Source of the DNA: Malania oleifera
Taxonomy: Eukaryota; Streptophyta; Magnoliopsida; Santalales; Ximeniaceae
DNA: 64,000 nt
Reading direction: 5' to 3'
Assembly: GCF_029873635.1 (NCBI RefSeq)
Contig: NC_080420.1
Coordinates: 52,343,457 to 52,407,456, forward strand
The position numbers and the translations under genes were made by a program. The notes below the pieces were generated by a model. It did not search any database and had not been told where the DNA came from. It worked only from the letters and a program-made list of their open reading frames with translations. Positions 46,431 through 58,269 of the stretch are shown one piece after another; position 1 is the stretch's first letter, and each line of letters opens with the position of its first letter.

Positions 46431-49400
46431 TTGTTGGTGGAAAAGGGTAATTTTCAGACCCCCTGGTACATAGGAATTCAGATTCGTTAGTTCGCGGGTG
46501 CGTACTCCATCGTAGCTGGTGTCAGCTGTGCAGACGAGTAGATTTCTTCTGGACGGAGGTCAAGGGTTTATAGCTTTTATGAAAGAAGTATCTAAAAATG
46601 AATTGAAGATTGACAGCACTCCAATAGTACGAGAATTCCCAAATATTTTTTCAAAGGAGTTACTTGGATTGCCTCATGTGCACAAGGTGGATTTTCCTAT
46701 AGATTTACCTCCAGGGACTGCGCCGATTTCTAAGGTTCCTTACCATATGGCTCCAGCTGAATTGGAAGAATTGAAGGAGCAGTTGCAGGATTTGTTGAAT
46801 AAAGGGTTTATACGACCCAGTGTATCGCCATAAGGAGCTCCAGTGCTATTCGTAAAGAAGAAAGACGGGTCCATGAGGATGTGTATTGATTATAGGGAGA
46901 TAAACAAGGTTACTATTAAGAATAAATATCCTCTACCCCATATAGACGATTTGTTTGATCTGCTCCAGGGTACACGGGTGTATTCCAAGATCGACCTTAG
47001 ATCCGGTTATCATTAAGTGAGAGTAAAAGCAAAGACGTCGCGAAGACAACCTTCAGGACCAAGTACAGACAATATGAATTCCTTGTTATGTCGTTTGGAT
47101 TGACGAATGCCCCAGCTGTGTTCATGGACTTGATGAACACAGTTTTCCACCAGTATCTTGATCAGTTTGTAGTAGTTTTCATTGATGATATACTGGTGTA
47201 CTTGAGAAGTTTTGAGGATCAGGAGGTACATTTGAGGCAGGTTCTACAGGCACTCAGAGAGGAGAAACTTTATGCCAAGTTTAGCAAGTGTGAGTTCTAG
47301 CTTGAGAAAGTAGCATTTTTAGGCCACGTGATCTCAGGGGATGGTATTTCAATGGATCCCAGCAAGATCGATGCGGTGGTAAGTTGGGCCAGGCCGAGGA
47401 ATGTGCAGGAAGTTAGGAGTATCTTAGGATTGGCAGGTTATTACCGTCGTTTTGTTGAGGGGTTTTCGGCTTTATCAGGACCACTCACACGATTGACTAG
47501 GAAAAATGTCAGATTTTTGTGGGATGAAGAATGCAAACAGAGCTTTTAGGAATTAAAGTAGCGGCTCATCAATGCACCAGTACTGACGATTCCATCGAGA
47601 GGTGATGCTTATGTTATCTACAGTGACGCGTCATTGAAAGGGCTTGGGTTTGTACTAATACAACATGGTAGGGTGGTAGCATATGCGTCCAGACAGTTGA
47701 AGGAATATGAGAAGAACTATCATACTCATGATTTGGAATTGGCTGCGGTTGTACATGCACTGAAGATCTGGAGACATTACTTATATGGTGAGAAATGTGA
47801 AATATTTTTGGATCACAAGAGCCTAAAGTACTTCTTTACATAGAAAGAGTTGAATATGCGCTAGAGGAGATGGTTAGAACTCATTAAGGATTACGACTAC
47901 ACCATCAGTTACCACCCAGGTAAAGCAAATGTGGTAGCTTATGCATTGAGCCGTAAATCAGAAAATATAGCACAACTAGCAGCGGTAGTTTAGCATCCGA
48001 TTCAGATGGACTTAGAAAGACTCGGTGTGGAATTAGTGGAGGATGATCCTCATGTTCTTATTGCCAGTCTGGTTGTACAACCCACATTATATGAAAAGGT
48101 TAAAGCTGCTTAGAGGGATGATCCAGAATTGGTAGAAGTGATTGCCAAAATACATGATAGTTAGGGGAAAGAATTCAGCATTTCTGATGATGGGGTTTTG
48201 AGATTTCGCACCAGATTGTGTGTGCCTGCAGATAAGAGCATCAGGAAGATGATTTTAGAGGAGGCACACAGATCTCTATACACTGTTTATCCTGACAGTA
48301 CGAAAATGTATAGGGATTTGAGGGAGTATTTCTGGTGGAGTGGTATGAAGAGAGAAATAGCAGAATTTGTGCAACAATGTTTGACGTGTCAGCAGGTTAA
48401 GGCTGAGCACCAGAGACCAGTTGGTCAATTGCGACCATTATTCATTCATGAGTGGAAGTGGGACCACGTATCCATGGATTTTGTTACAGTGCTACTGCCA
48501 GCGTCGCATGGTCAGAATGCCATCTGGGTAATAGTTGATGAGTTGACGAAGATAACGCACTTTTTGCCTATTAAGATTAGCTACCCTATAAATAGGTTAG
48601 CAGGGATTTACATATAGGATATTGTTTGACGCCATAGAGTGCCGGTATCCATAGTCTCGGACCATGATCTACGTTTTACATCACGATTCTGGAGGAGCTT
48701 ACAAGAAGCATTAGGGACTCAGCTAGCATTTAGCACCGCTTCCCACCCTCAGACCGATGGTCAGACTGAGAGAACAATCCAGGTATTAGAAGATATGCTT
48801 CGTGCCTGTGTGCTAGACTTTGGAGGTACCTGGATTCAGTTTTTGCCGCTAGTTGAATTTTCTTATAATAACAGTTATCAGACTAGTATCGGCATGGCAC
48901 CCTACAAGGCATTATATGGTAGGATATGCCGATCTCCTCTTTTTTGGGATGAAGTAGGCAAAAGGCGAGTTTAGGGTCTAGAAATAATTTAGCAAGCGTG
49001 TGATAAAGTCTGACTTATTCGAGACAAGATCAGTGCAACGCAAAGTCGGCAGAAAAGCTACGCTGATACTCGCTGCCAAGAACTAAAATTTGAAGTGGGT
49101 GATCATGTATTTCTGAAAATAACTCGACTAAAGGGGATCTTGAGATTTGGGAAGAAAGGTAAGTTGAGCTCTAGGTTTATTGGCCCATTTGAGATATTAA
49201 AGAAAATTGGGTTAGTAGCCTATCGGCTAGCTTTACCGCCATTGCTATTTCGAGTTCATGATGTATTTCATGTTTCTATGCTAAGGAAATACGTTCCAAA
49301 ACCTTTCCATATCATCAGCCATGTGGAACTGGAAGTCAGTAAGACTTTAGCATATGAAGAAGCTCTAGTACAGATCCTAGATAGGAAAGAATAGGAATTG

Positions 49401-49511
49401 CGCAATAAGAAGATACAGTTGGTAAAAGTCCTGTGGAGGAATCATGCAATTGAAGAAGCCTCATGCGAGCTTGAAGATGAGATCAGAAGAAAGTATCCCC
49501 TCTTGTTTTGA
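46431..49511 (+). pseudogene. pol: gypsy F pol: RT, RNase H, integrase, chromodomain-like tail
   Basis: RT from about 46670 with catalytic FIDD near 47185 ([11 protein letters not shown]), RNase H 47500-47840 ([12 protein letters not shown]), integrase 48240-48990 (zinc-binding AHRSLYTVYPD, second His now Tyr; CLTCQQVKAEH kept; [20 protein letters not shown]), tail to the natural stop TGA at 49509-49511. Stops include TAA at 46831 (TGG in E), 47015, 47299, 47547, 47559, 47840, 47990, 48111, 48615 and 48974, and a 1-base loss near 47030 shifts frame. Confidence 0.9.
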
Positions 49512-49781
49512 GAAGTTATAATGACAATGTATATATTATGATAGTAATTTTCTTTTGTTCGGTATAGTGTAACTGTAATATAGAGTATATGATAGGTAGT
49601 ATTTTGGTTTTGGGAGAATTTTCTTTTATACTTGTAATCTCCCAAAACTGCCCATGTAACCACAGAATTCCTCCATCATAAGTGAGGGTAGGTAATAAAA
49701 TAAGTAGACCCTTTTTCTTTACTGGATGATGGAATGTATAGATAGAGATACATATAGTAAATTTCAAGGATGAAATTTAAT

Positions 49782-49794
49782 AAGGAGGGAAGAA
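49782..49794 (+). other. polypurine tract of gypsy F
   Basis: AAGGAGGGAAGAA directly before the 3' LTR start TGTGACGACCC. Confidence 0.85.
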
Positions 49795-50171
49795 TGTGAC
49801 GACCCAAAGAATAATGGTATTTAAATAATAAAGAGGGAGAGAAATGGAAACAGTAACAAAAGGAGGCAGACGACTTCATCAACGACATCAAACTTTGGGA
49901 AAAATACCCGAATAAATTTATCAGGACCTCGTTGACGAATACAAAAGATTCGTCGACGAGGGTACAGCAGGACCTCGTCGATAAGGGCAAGCTTCGTCGA
50001 CGAGAAAATACCAAGAAAAGAATTTGGGCTACTTTGAATTTCATCAACGAAGGGTAAGGTTCTTCGACAAAATTACTTAAGGACTCGTTGACGAGATGAC
50101 GTGGCTCGTCGACGAATCCCGCAGTATAAATAGCCCTAAACTGATTTTTAATCACAGAAATTTGCCGTAAA

Positions 50172-50233
<62 letters not shown>

Positions 50234-51805
50234 CCCTATGGCTCCTTCCTCTTCTTCCTTCGATTTTGGCCCCGTCAGTCACCGGATCGACAATCTGAGG
50301 CCACCACGACGCTCCTGGCAAAGTTCTCTGCAAGTCTGCCAAAGCGGATCGTCAGTGGGACGAAGTTGGAATTCATCCCAAATTTATGGTAAAGTCTTTT
50401 ATTCAGTTTTTAGCCTTCTAACAGTTGTAAGAAATGATACAGGCAAAGAAATATTGATATTTTGTTATGGAATTTATGGTTTTCAAGATGTTGAGTGGAG
50501 AACCCCGGGGGTGTAGGACTCATTACAGTAGGGGGAGTTTAGCGGAAATCAAGTAAGGGGAATATGCTATGCTAGGCAATTTTACTATGTTTCAGTATAA
50601 ATTATACGTTTTTATCAGATGATTATTCACGATAGAAATTTACACAGTTTATCATTTATGTATAATATGTTTAAAATCTTTGTGTGGCTTGAGAATATGA
50701 GTATAGTAAAGAAACATGTTTTACAGTATTTTCAGGATATGATTTACAGAGTATACAACCAATGGGTATGTTTTATAATAATTATAGAGTACCATGATTA
50801 TACAGTTCAGTTTAGAGATATAGTTGACACAGTTACAGTTTATTTCATTGTCATGGTTAATACAGTTATTTCAGAATCATGGTAAATCAGATAGTTGTAT
50901 ATAGAGACGTATTATATAGTATTAGACCCTGTTGGACCATACAGTTACAGAGCATGGTACCGTAGTTTCATACAGTTTACAGAGTGCAACCACCTATTCA
51001 GATAATACGTGGTAGTAAGTCGATCGTATAGTGCCCTAAACATGGACAGGCTCCTCATCAGATATGGGTTGAGGAGGGTAGATAAGACCGAGGGAGTATA
51101 GTGGTTTACCCTGGTCGGCCAACTAGGGTAGATCCCGCCTACGGGCCGCACAACCCTGCCATGAGGGGTTAAATCATGACACACAATTATCCACAGGGAA
51201 GATTTCAGTTATTATTATATATATACAAATTTACGGAGACAAAGAATATACTTATGTACATTAGAAGTATTTTTAAATAGTAACCAAAAATACTGATATG
51301 TTAAGCAACATGGAAATGGTGGTGGTTTCAATTACTTGTACTGTATTTACAGATCCAGTTATACATGACTTTATAGAAATAGATTTACATAATATTGTAA
51401 CTCATCTGCCACACACTAGCAATAACATATTTCGTCTTACTGAGCGTTGCCTCATCCCAATTATTTTAACATTTTTCAAGTGATTCAGGTAGGCGAGCAG
51501 ATCAGGCTCGCAGATAGACGGGCCTCAGTATTGCCCTGATATTAGAGTGAGTACTTTTGGGAGTATTTTTGTACAGCCTTAGTCATTTGAGGGTATTTTT
51601 GGGGAAACAATTATGTATGTATATTTTTGGAAGCAGCTTAGCACTCTGGTATTGTATATATTTACATATGGTTATGTTTATGTGATTTCTGCTTCTCGCT
51701 ACTTAAGTTGATGATTGGGTTTAATCAAGTAGTAGTATCAGAGTATGTTAAATGTCATAGTATAAAAATAAAATAAAAAACCCATTTAAATAGCAGGTCA
51801 TTACA
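49795..51805 (+). repeat. 3' LTR of gypsy F
   Basis: A 2,011-bp LTR, longer than its partner because of an expanded CT microsatellite (50170-50231), an extra TTCGTCGACGA unit segment (49935-49985) and a ~50-bp segment near 51000. Hairpin TGAG-N6-CTCA at 51441-51454. Confidence 0.9.
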
Positions 51806-51810
51806 GTAGT

Positions 51811-52948
51811 AACTATCAGACTTTGTTTGGCTAATGACGTGATGTATCACGTCGTGGATGAGGAATTACCTGTGACAGTTTGGTTAAAACTGAAAAGTCG
51901 GTATATGTCCAAGTCATTGACGAACAAGCTTTATCTTAAGCAAAAATTGTATGGTCTTAAGATGTCATAGGGCTCAGATCTGAACTAATATATCACTGTA
52001 TTAAACTAGATCATCAGTGATTTGAAGCGAGTTGATGTAAAGTTCGAAGACGAAGACAAGGTGTTGATGTTACTGAATTCCCTACCTACTTCTCCTACGT
52101 ATGAAAATTTGGTTACAACTCTTATGTGGGAAAAGAAACTCTCAAATTGGAGGAGATCACAAGTGTTCTATTAGGTTTTAATCACAGGAAGAAAGCCAAT
52201 TATGAGAATTTACAAGGTGAAAGGCTTATGGTGAGAGGTAACTAGGAACGTGAATTGAGTAACAATAAATATTGATCTAAACCAGGAAAAGGAAGGACTT
52301 ACAGTGTTATAAGTGTGGGAAAAAGGGGCACATAAAACGAGATTATCTAGAGAAAGAGAAGGGAAATACAGAGAATAAAAAGGGTCCATCAAGGTCTGCG
52401 AATGTAGTGAAAGAAGAAGACTCAGAGACCAGTGACAGGGATATGCTTTCTATTTCATCCAGTTCAGATCATCTCACATATTCGTGGATTCTGGAGTCAG
52501 CATACTCCAATCACATGACACCTAATAAAGATTGGTTTGACACCTATAAGTTAGTAAATTTTGGTTCTCTTTTGATGGGTAATGATGCACCATGCAAAGT
52601 TGTTGGAATAGGGAATATCAAAATTAAAATGTTTGATGTTATTGTTAGAACATTATGTAATTAGACATATACTAGATTTAAGGAAGAATCTGATTTCATT
52701 AAGCACTTTATATTGTAAGGGATTTAATAACAAGTCTGCTAGTGGAGTCATGAAGGTGAGTAAAGGTGTCTTAATAGTGATGAAGGGGCAAAAACTACCA
52801 AGAAATATTTATACAATTAGGTACCACAATTGTAGGTGGAGTTACAGTTGCAGAGTCTGAGTCAGATAGTACAGTCTTGTGGCATATGGGGTTAGGTCAT
52901 ATAGGTGAGGGTGGGATGATGGAGCTTCATAAGAAAAATCTATTAAAG
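51811..52948 (+). pseudogene. gag-pol: copia J gag C-terminus, protease and pre-integrase domain
   Basis: Continues the gag cut at 42865: TIRLCLANDVMYHVV, SKSLTNKLYLKQKLYGLKM (UBN2 type), a zinc knuckle CYKCGKKGHIKRDY (last Cys lost) near 52297-52340, the protease motif WILESAYSNHMTP near 52480 (the family's D-S-G is E-S-A, inactive), and the GAG-pre-integrase motif LWHMGLGHIGEGGMMELHK at 52880-52935. Several stops. It is cut at 52948 by LTR K. Confidence 0.85.
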
Positions 52949-53816
52949 TGTAACGACCCAAAAATTCATACCATTTTTTTTTTACTGTAAAATTATATTA
53001 CTTTAATACCCCTTATAAAATCAACGATGATGTCTTGGTCCCAAAGTGGACACCGAGAATTCTTATTCATAGAAACAAAATACCTATGCAGCGAAAAACA
53101 TAAATTACATCACCATAATTACAATACCAAAGTTTCAATAGTTTCCAAACATACATACACATCTCTCCAAAATCATCCACCAGATCCCCTAGGAACTACT
53201 CAAAAATACATCTCCCAAAATCACTTATCCTATGGACAGGGCAGTACAAGGTATCCTCTATCTCCGAGCCTAATCTTCTGGTCTAACTATACCACCTGAA
53301 ATGTTTATAAATACTGGTATGAGACAACTCTCGGTAAGATGAAATATGTTATTACTAGTGTGTGGCAAATGAGTTTACGTGAGCAATATATTTTTTAATC
53401 ATGTTGTAACTGAGATAACATATAAAGATGAGATACATCATAACCCAAACCTATGTCCCTTAAAGTACAAGTGTTTATTAACTTTCTTCTTAATCATACT
53501 TTTAGCTACTATATATATACTTTTTGTTTTTCTGAAAATCTATATACATATATATACAACTATGAAAACTTCTCTGGATGGATAACTATATGTCATGATT
53601 TAACCCCTCATGACAGGGTTGTGCGACCCGTAGGCTGGACTTAAAACTGGCTGGCCTACCAGGATAACTCAACTGAAAATCTCTGTCATCAGATTGGCCA
53701 CCTCAACGTGGACTACCAGGGAGTCTTCGTCTCTCCCAAGGCACAATTGACTACTCATAAATTCCACACTCTATAATCTGATCTGGTCCATCAGGGTCTG
53801 ATACTATATAATAATG

Positions 53817-53852
<36 letters not shown>

Positions 53853-53889
53853 GATCTGGTCCATCAGGGTCTGATACTATATAATAATG

Positions 53890-53925
<36 letters not shown>

Positions 53926-54944
53926 CTATTTTACCATGATTCTAAATTAAACTGTGTTAACCATAAAGCTGTAATAAATTGATCTATATAAACTATAATA
54001 TCTGTATGTTATGGTTCTGAAATCTGAATATCATGGTACTGTGAAAACTGTATATTATAGTTTTGTATAACCATGTAAACTATAATTCTGTAAAACACTG
54101 TATAGCTATAGCCTTGTAAATAAAACTGTATAATCTGTGTATCATGATTTTGTAAAAACTATGTAATCATAATCCTTTAAATCCATATAAAAATTATGTA
54201 TTATACTAGTATTTCTCATGCCACATAATAATTAAAACTAATTAAATATAATTTCGTAAAGTTGTATAATTTCTTAGTCTGAATTATTCAAAATCTTACT
54301 CTAGAAACCCATAATCATATGCTATATTTTATTGATAAAAATCTCTAATTTAGCTAGCATAACATATTTCCCTTACCTAACTGACTAAGAGGCTTAACTC
54401 TAACTCTATCCTCACGTCCACAACGTATTAAACTCTAAATCTTGAAATAATGTATATTTCCTAATTATTTCAACATGAACTCAGAATAATAATTATACTC
54501 GCATTTTCCCCAGGCTCACATATCTCATTTTATCCATGACATTCTCAACCATTAACTATTTATCAACTTTACCTAAGTTCCTGAGGAAACACTCGCAGGG
54601 ATCCTTAACCCATGCCTGCAGTGTTTAGAATTCCAAACCCTGAAACCACAACAACCCCGGTTTAATCAACTCAAACTCTAGTATATTAATATCTAATACA
54701 TTTCCTAGGCTCAGAAATACCTAATAATTATATAAACCATAAAATAACTCACTTACCCTTATTTTGGGATGGTATCCAAGAACTCCAAACCCACAATCTG
54801 CTCTGGCTAAGTTGTGGAGAATTTTCCTAGGATCAACGTGGTAACTTCTAATCATCGAAAAGGGGAAAAACGGAGCTGGATCAAAGGAGAGAAGGAGGGA
54901 GGGCCGAATGTAGAGAGAGAAAACGAGAGAGAGAATATGGTCTA
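52949..54944 (-). repeat. truncated gypsy LTR (K)
   Basis: Starts on the plus strand TGTAACGACCC and is read on the minus strand, as shown by the reverse-strand block ATCTTACCGAGAGTTGTCTCAT (53318-53340). It runs to a GA-rich segment at 54885-54940 that corresponds to the CT-rich tract of the gypsy E LTR, so about 300 bp of U3 are missing. It contains a 73-bp tandem duplication with TA repeats (53777-53930). The upper boundary is approximate. Left flank TAAAG; the right flank is lost. Confidence 0.72.
53777..53930. repeat. 73-bp tandem duplication with TA microsatellite
   Basis: TCTGATCTGGTCCATCAGGG plus the next ~25 bases and a (TA)n run occur twice, starting at about 53777 and 53850, without visible differences in the non-TA part. 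Confidence 0.88.
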
Positions 54945-55707
54945 CAACTCTTCTCCTTACTCTCTTTAATTTATTGCAAATATATTAGTTGCGTGTATGT
55001 TTAATTAATTGTTGAGAGTTGATTGTTCATTGGGAATGTTGGAACACTGATCAAAAGAACTATATTGATCGGTTGATTGAGTTTTTTATAAAGATTTGAA
55101 CTCTGAATTGTTGAATGCACAACTGAGAAATTTTAAGTGATTGAATTATTTATTCTACAAGAAACACTTCAAATTGAATCATTGAAATCATATATTAAAA
55201 CCATCATTGTTTATAGTTGAGGAGAATTATTGATTTTGGAATTTGGTTATAAATTGAAGTATTAGATTAAAATTCTGAAGTGCTGAAAGTTAAAGTTAAG
55301 ATTAATCTTGAGAAAAGTTTAACTTTGTTATGATCTGAAAAGAAAAGCTGATTTGAATTATTATAAGTTGAATATCACAAGTGAAAGTTATTGTGCTAAG
55401 ATTCATTATTCTATTAAAGGAAAGTTGTAAGCTTGATTTATTTGATCATCTGAAAATCATCTTGATATTATCATTATTCATTTATTCTAAGAATTTAATT
55501 AAGCCAGTCGTTAATATAAAAGATTGAACTTGGAAAGATTGTTGGTTAAAGTTCAAAGGATTATTGATCATTGTGTTTGTGTGACTTCTGAAAAGAAAGT
55601 TGGGTAGGGTTAACACTTAACTAAAGGAACTTGTAAATCAAAGAGTTTTCAAAGAAAATTTTAAAAACCTAATTCACCCCCCTCTTGGGAGTACACCTTA
55701 TTTTTCA
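54945..55707 (+). repeat. 3' end of an S1-family Sirevirus LTR (L)
   Basis: Homologous to the last part of the element B LTR: ACTCTCTTTAATTTATTGCA near 54958, GCGTGTATGTTTAATTAATT near 54992, and the end CACCCCCCTCTTGGGAGTAC...TTTTTCA at 55707. The first ~1.2 kb of the LTR is missing at the junction with LTR K. The right flank is CACTA sequence. Confidence 0.75.
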
Positions 55708-56214
55708 GCTTAGAAACCGTCACTAAAAGACCAAAATTGTCTCTATAAAATCAACATCATAGGGGCCAAAATCGTCACTAAATGCCAAATATTAGTGACG
55801 GTTTTATAATCGTTAGTAATAGTTTATTATCAGTGATGGTTTTAATGACCGTCACTAAAATCGTACCATTAGTTGCTGTTTATTGACCTTCACTAATACA
55901 GTCATATTGTTGATGATTATTAAATTTATCACTAATACTTGTGCTTTAGTGACAAATTTGAGCCGAAGATATGTATAATTTATAGTGATAGTTGTAGCAT
56001 ATTAGTGTGGTTTTTTTCCGTGAGTAATACTCCACTATTAGTGGCGGTTTGTATATTTCGTCACTAATAAGTATTAGTATCCGCAGATATGGTAACAAAG
56101 TTAGAACCGTCACGAATACTGATAGAATTGTGACTAATAGTATTACTGACGATTTTTATTATTATTATTAGTGACGGTTTAAAATCGTCACTAATAACCT
56201 TGTTTCTTGTAGTG
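55708..56214. mobile_element. CACTA (En/Spm) element, right end
   Basis: Ends TTGTTTCTTGTAGTG at 56214 (reverse complement CACTACAAGAAAC), followed at once by copia RT sequence. The 500 bp before it are an array of TTAGTGACGGTTT / AATCGTCACTAATA motifs. The left end has been lost to LTR L and a deletion. It resembles, but is not the partner of, the left end at 8441. Confidence 0.82.
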
Positions 56215-56953
56215 ATGCTATGGTTTGTGTAAGACCAGATTTGACATAAGTTGTCAGTGTGATGAGCAAGTTTCTATCAAATTCGGGACAACAACATTAG
56301 GATGCAGTCAAATGGATTTTCATATACTTGAGAGGTACTAGAGACTATGACATCATATTTGGCTGACAATAGAGTGATCCTTTAGTTGTGGGATATGTGG
56401 TTGCAGACTATGTAAGGAATTTGGATGATAGGAGGTATACCACAAGTTATGTATTCACTCTTGTGGGGTGGGGGAGGGGGGGGGGCTATTTGTTGGAGTT
56501 CCATGGTTCAGTCTAGTTACACTACCTACTACCGAGTTAGAGTATATGGCAATGGCTGCCAAGGAAGCTTTATGCCTTATATGGTTGGTTAAGGAGCTAG
56601 CTATTCAGTAAGGTGGAGTTCAGTTGCATTGTGATAGTTAGAGTGTCATTTATTTGTTAAAGAACCAGGTGTATCATGCGATGACCAAACAAATAGATGT
56701 GAAGTTTCACATGATCAGGCAAATGGTTTCTTCTAGTGAACGTACTATTTCTTGAGAAAGTTCACACTTTTGAGAATGCAGCAGACATGTTGATAAAATA
56801 TGTTATCACAGATAAGTTGAAGCACTGCTTCGACTTGATTAACATTTGTAGATGCTATATGGGAGGCGTCCCAATCTAATATTTCAAGTGGAGTTGTAGG
56901 TTATGTTTTTTTTTTTTCTCTTGTAAGGGGTGAATATTCGTCAAGGTAGAGAT
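56215..56953 (+). pseudogene. pol: copia J RT end and RNase H
   Basis: Continues copia pol after the CACTA end: YAMVCVRPDLT-like start, RNase H segments GTRDYDIIFG, VVGYVVADYVRNLDDRR, ELEYMAMAAKEALCLIWLVK near 56535-56600, and the end HRxVEALLRLD near 56815. Several stops and frameshifts, and a G-run at 56461-56484. Polypurine-like AAGGTAGAGAT at 56943-56953 precedes the 3' LTR. Confidence 0.82.
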
Positions 56954-57279
56954 TATTGTAATATGTGACTCATATTGAGTGAAACACGTGCACAAAAAAA
57001 GCAAACTGATACTGGAAGTGAGGCCGGGTGGAGCGAGGGGAGCATAGCGTACCAAGCGGAATGGACCTGCAATATAGTAGAGAGGTATTTGAGGAATTTT
57101 TCTAATATCTCTGTACGGCTAAGGTTAGTATAAATACAAATGATGTAACCCTAATTTCATATAACGAAATTCAGTCACCGCTCGCTCCTATGGATGCAGG
57201 CATACTGTCGAATTACATTAAATTCATGTATTTTGTTACTTTAGTACTAATTATCATAATTGCCGCACATTTCGTAACA
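56954..57279 (+). repeat. 3' LTR of copia J
   Basis: A 326-bp LTR starting TATTGTAATATG (TGTTGTA in the 5' LTR) and ending TTTCGTAACA, followed by the TSD copy TATCC. Confidence 0.85.
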
Positions 57280-57284
57280 TATCC

Positions 57285-58264
57285 ATAGATCTCCCAATTT
57301 GCAGCCCTTAATCATAGTTAATTGCCCATGGCGTAAATGAAATTGATGCTCATGCCATTGCGGTGGAGGCAGGAGAAAAAGAAGGATCTGTAGCCTGGGT
57401 GGGGGTTTTGCGAAGGGAACGTTGCAGGGATTGCAAAACAAAGGTCGAGGAAGTTGCAGAGGCAGAAGATGTAGTGGGGATATAGATGCATGAAACGTTC
57501 TCTTACGCAAGAGAACTATTCTCTCCCGCGTGAGAGAGAACAGCAGAGGTTCATAAAATGGCGTTAGTTGCGTGGGAGGGCTCCAAAACACAACCGTTTT
57601 GATAAGTGAAGACAAGATGAATTTTTGTCCGTTGATTTTTAGATTGGCCACATGTCAAGATTTTAAGAGAGCATAGGAGGATGGTCCCTGTAAAGGAGGG
57701 GATTTGAACCCACATTGAATGTAACGGGAGTTATTACTTGAATCAAACATGCAGTAAATAACAATATATATATATATATATTCATGTACACGACTATACC
57801 GTGGTACCAGGACCGTACCTTATTATAAAATTTCAACATTTATTTATGCATATGTTCATACTAGCTCACCAAATGTAAGAACCATTATCTGCAAAACAGG
57901 ATTTTAAAATAATGATATTATTTTTAACATAATATCTTAAAATAATAACTTAATCTGAGATGCTTGCTAAGAAATTTTGAAAATTAAGTCAAAATTCAAC
58001 TCAAAATTAAGTCAAATGTTGTGGGCTGGCCTTCCTACCTAGCCCTTATACTATAAAATTGTTAAAAGAAGAAAAACAAAACAAGTATAAAATGAGAACA
58101 AAATTTTATAATAGGCTCCTAGGAGTATATCATGCACGTGTTGCATTATGGAATCTAACATTTTTTGCTCAAACATTTTATCCATGACACATCAATAAAA
58201 ATGAAAAAATAATCAATAAAAGTAGTACAACTGAAAAAAGATAATACCGAGTATCATTTATGTG
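57285..58264. other. host intergenic DNA
   Basis: Direct continuation of the host sequence left of 42281. A minus-strand open frame at 57247-57651 overlaps the copia LTR edge and looks non-coding. The part 57620-57705 belongs to the same unnamed repeat as 37345-37440. The part 57832-57985 is a diverged copy of 58609-58775 (shared TTATGCATATGTTCATAC and GATGCTTGC.AAGAA). Confidence 0.45.
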
Positions 58265-58269
58265 TCATA

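Larger units (their letters stand above)
42866..51805 (+). mobile_element. full-length Ty3/gypsy element F (same family as E), defunct
   Basis: An 8,940-bp element in the gag of copia J. Flanking 5-mers are GTAGC (42861-42865) and GTAGT (51806-51810), one mismatch; removing the insertion restores the copia gag reading (ATIRLCLANDVMYHVV). Order: 5' LTR 42866-44746, primer-binding site, gag-pol, polypurine tract, 3' LTR 49795-51805. Colinear with element E throughout, but with its own stops and frameshifts. Confidence 0.93.
42281..57279 (+). mobile_element. copia element J (Tnt1-like) with nested insertions, TSD TATCC
   Basis: 5' LTR 42281-42656 and 3' LTR 56954-57279 are related and share the block TTTTTCTAAYATCTCTGTACGG. 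The perfect duplication TATCC at 42276-42280 and 57280-57284 proves that one insertion spans 15 kb. Copia's own pieces are 42657-42865, 51811-52948 and 56215-56953; between them lie gypsy F, LTR K, LTR L and a CACTA end. Integrase and most of RT are missing. Confidence 0.92.

Noticed and set aside
26378-51805. Gypsy E and F as one large duplicated segment
   Set aside because: Each has its own TSD and different flanking DNA, so they are two independent insertions of one family.
8441-56214. One giant CACTA element spanning 48 kb
   Set aside because: The 3-bp flanks differ (CTC versus ATG), and the surrounding copia fragments are in opposite orientation and cut at different codons, so the two ends belong to different insertions.
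57247-57651. 134-codon minus-strand ORF as a host gene
   Set aside because: It starts in host DNA and runs into the 3' LTR of copia J, has no domain I recognise and overlaps a dispersed repeat.
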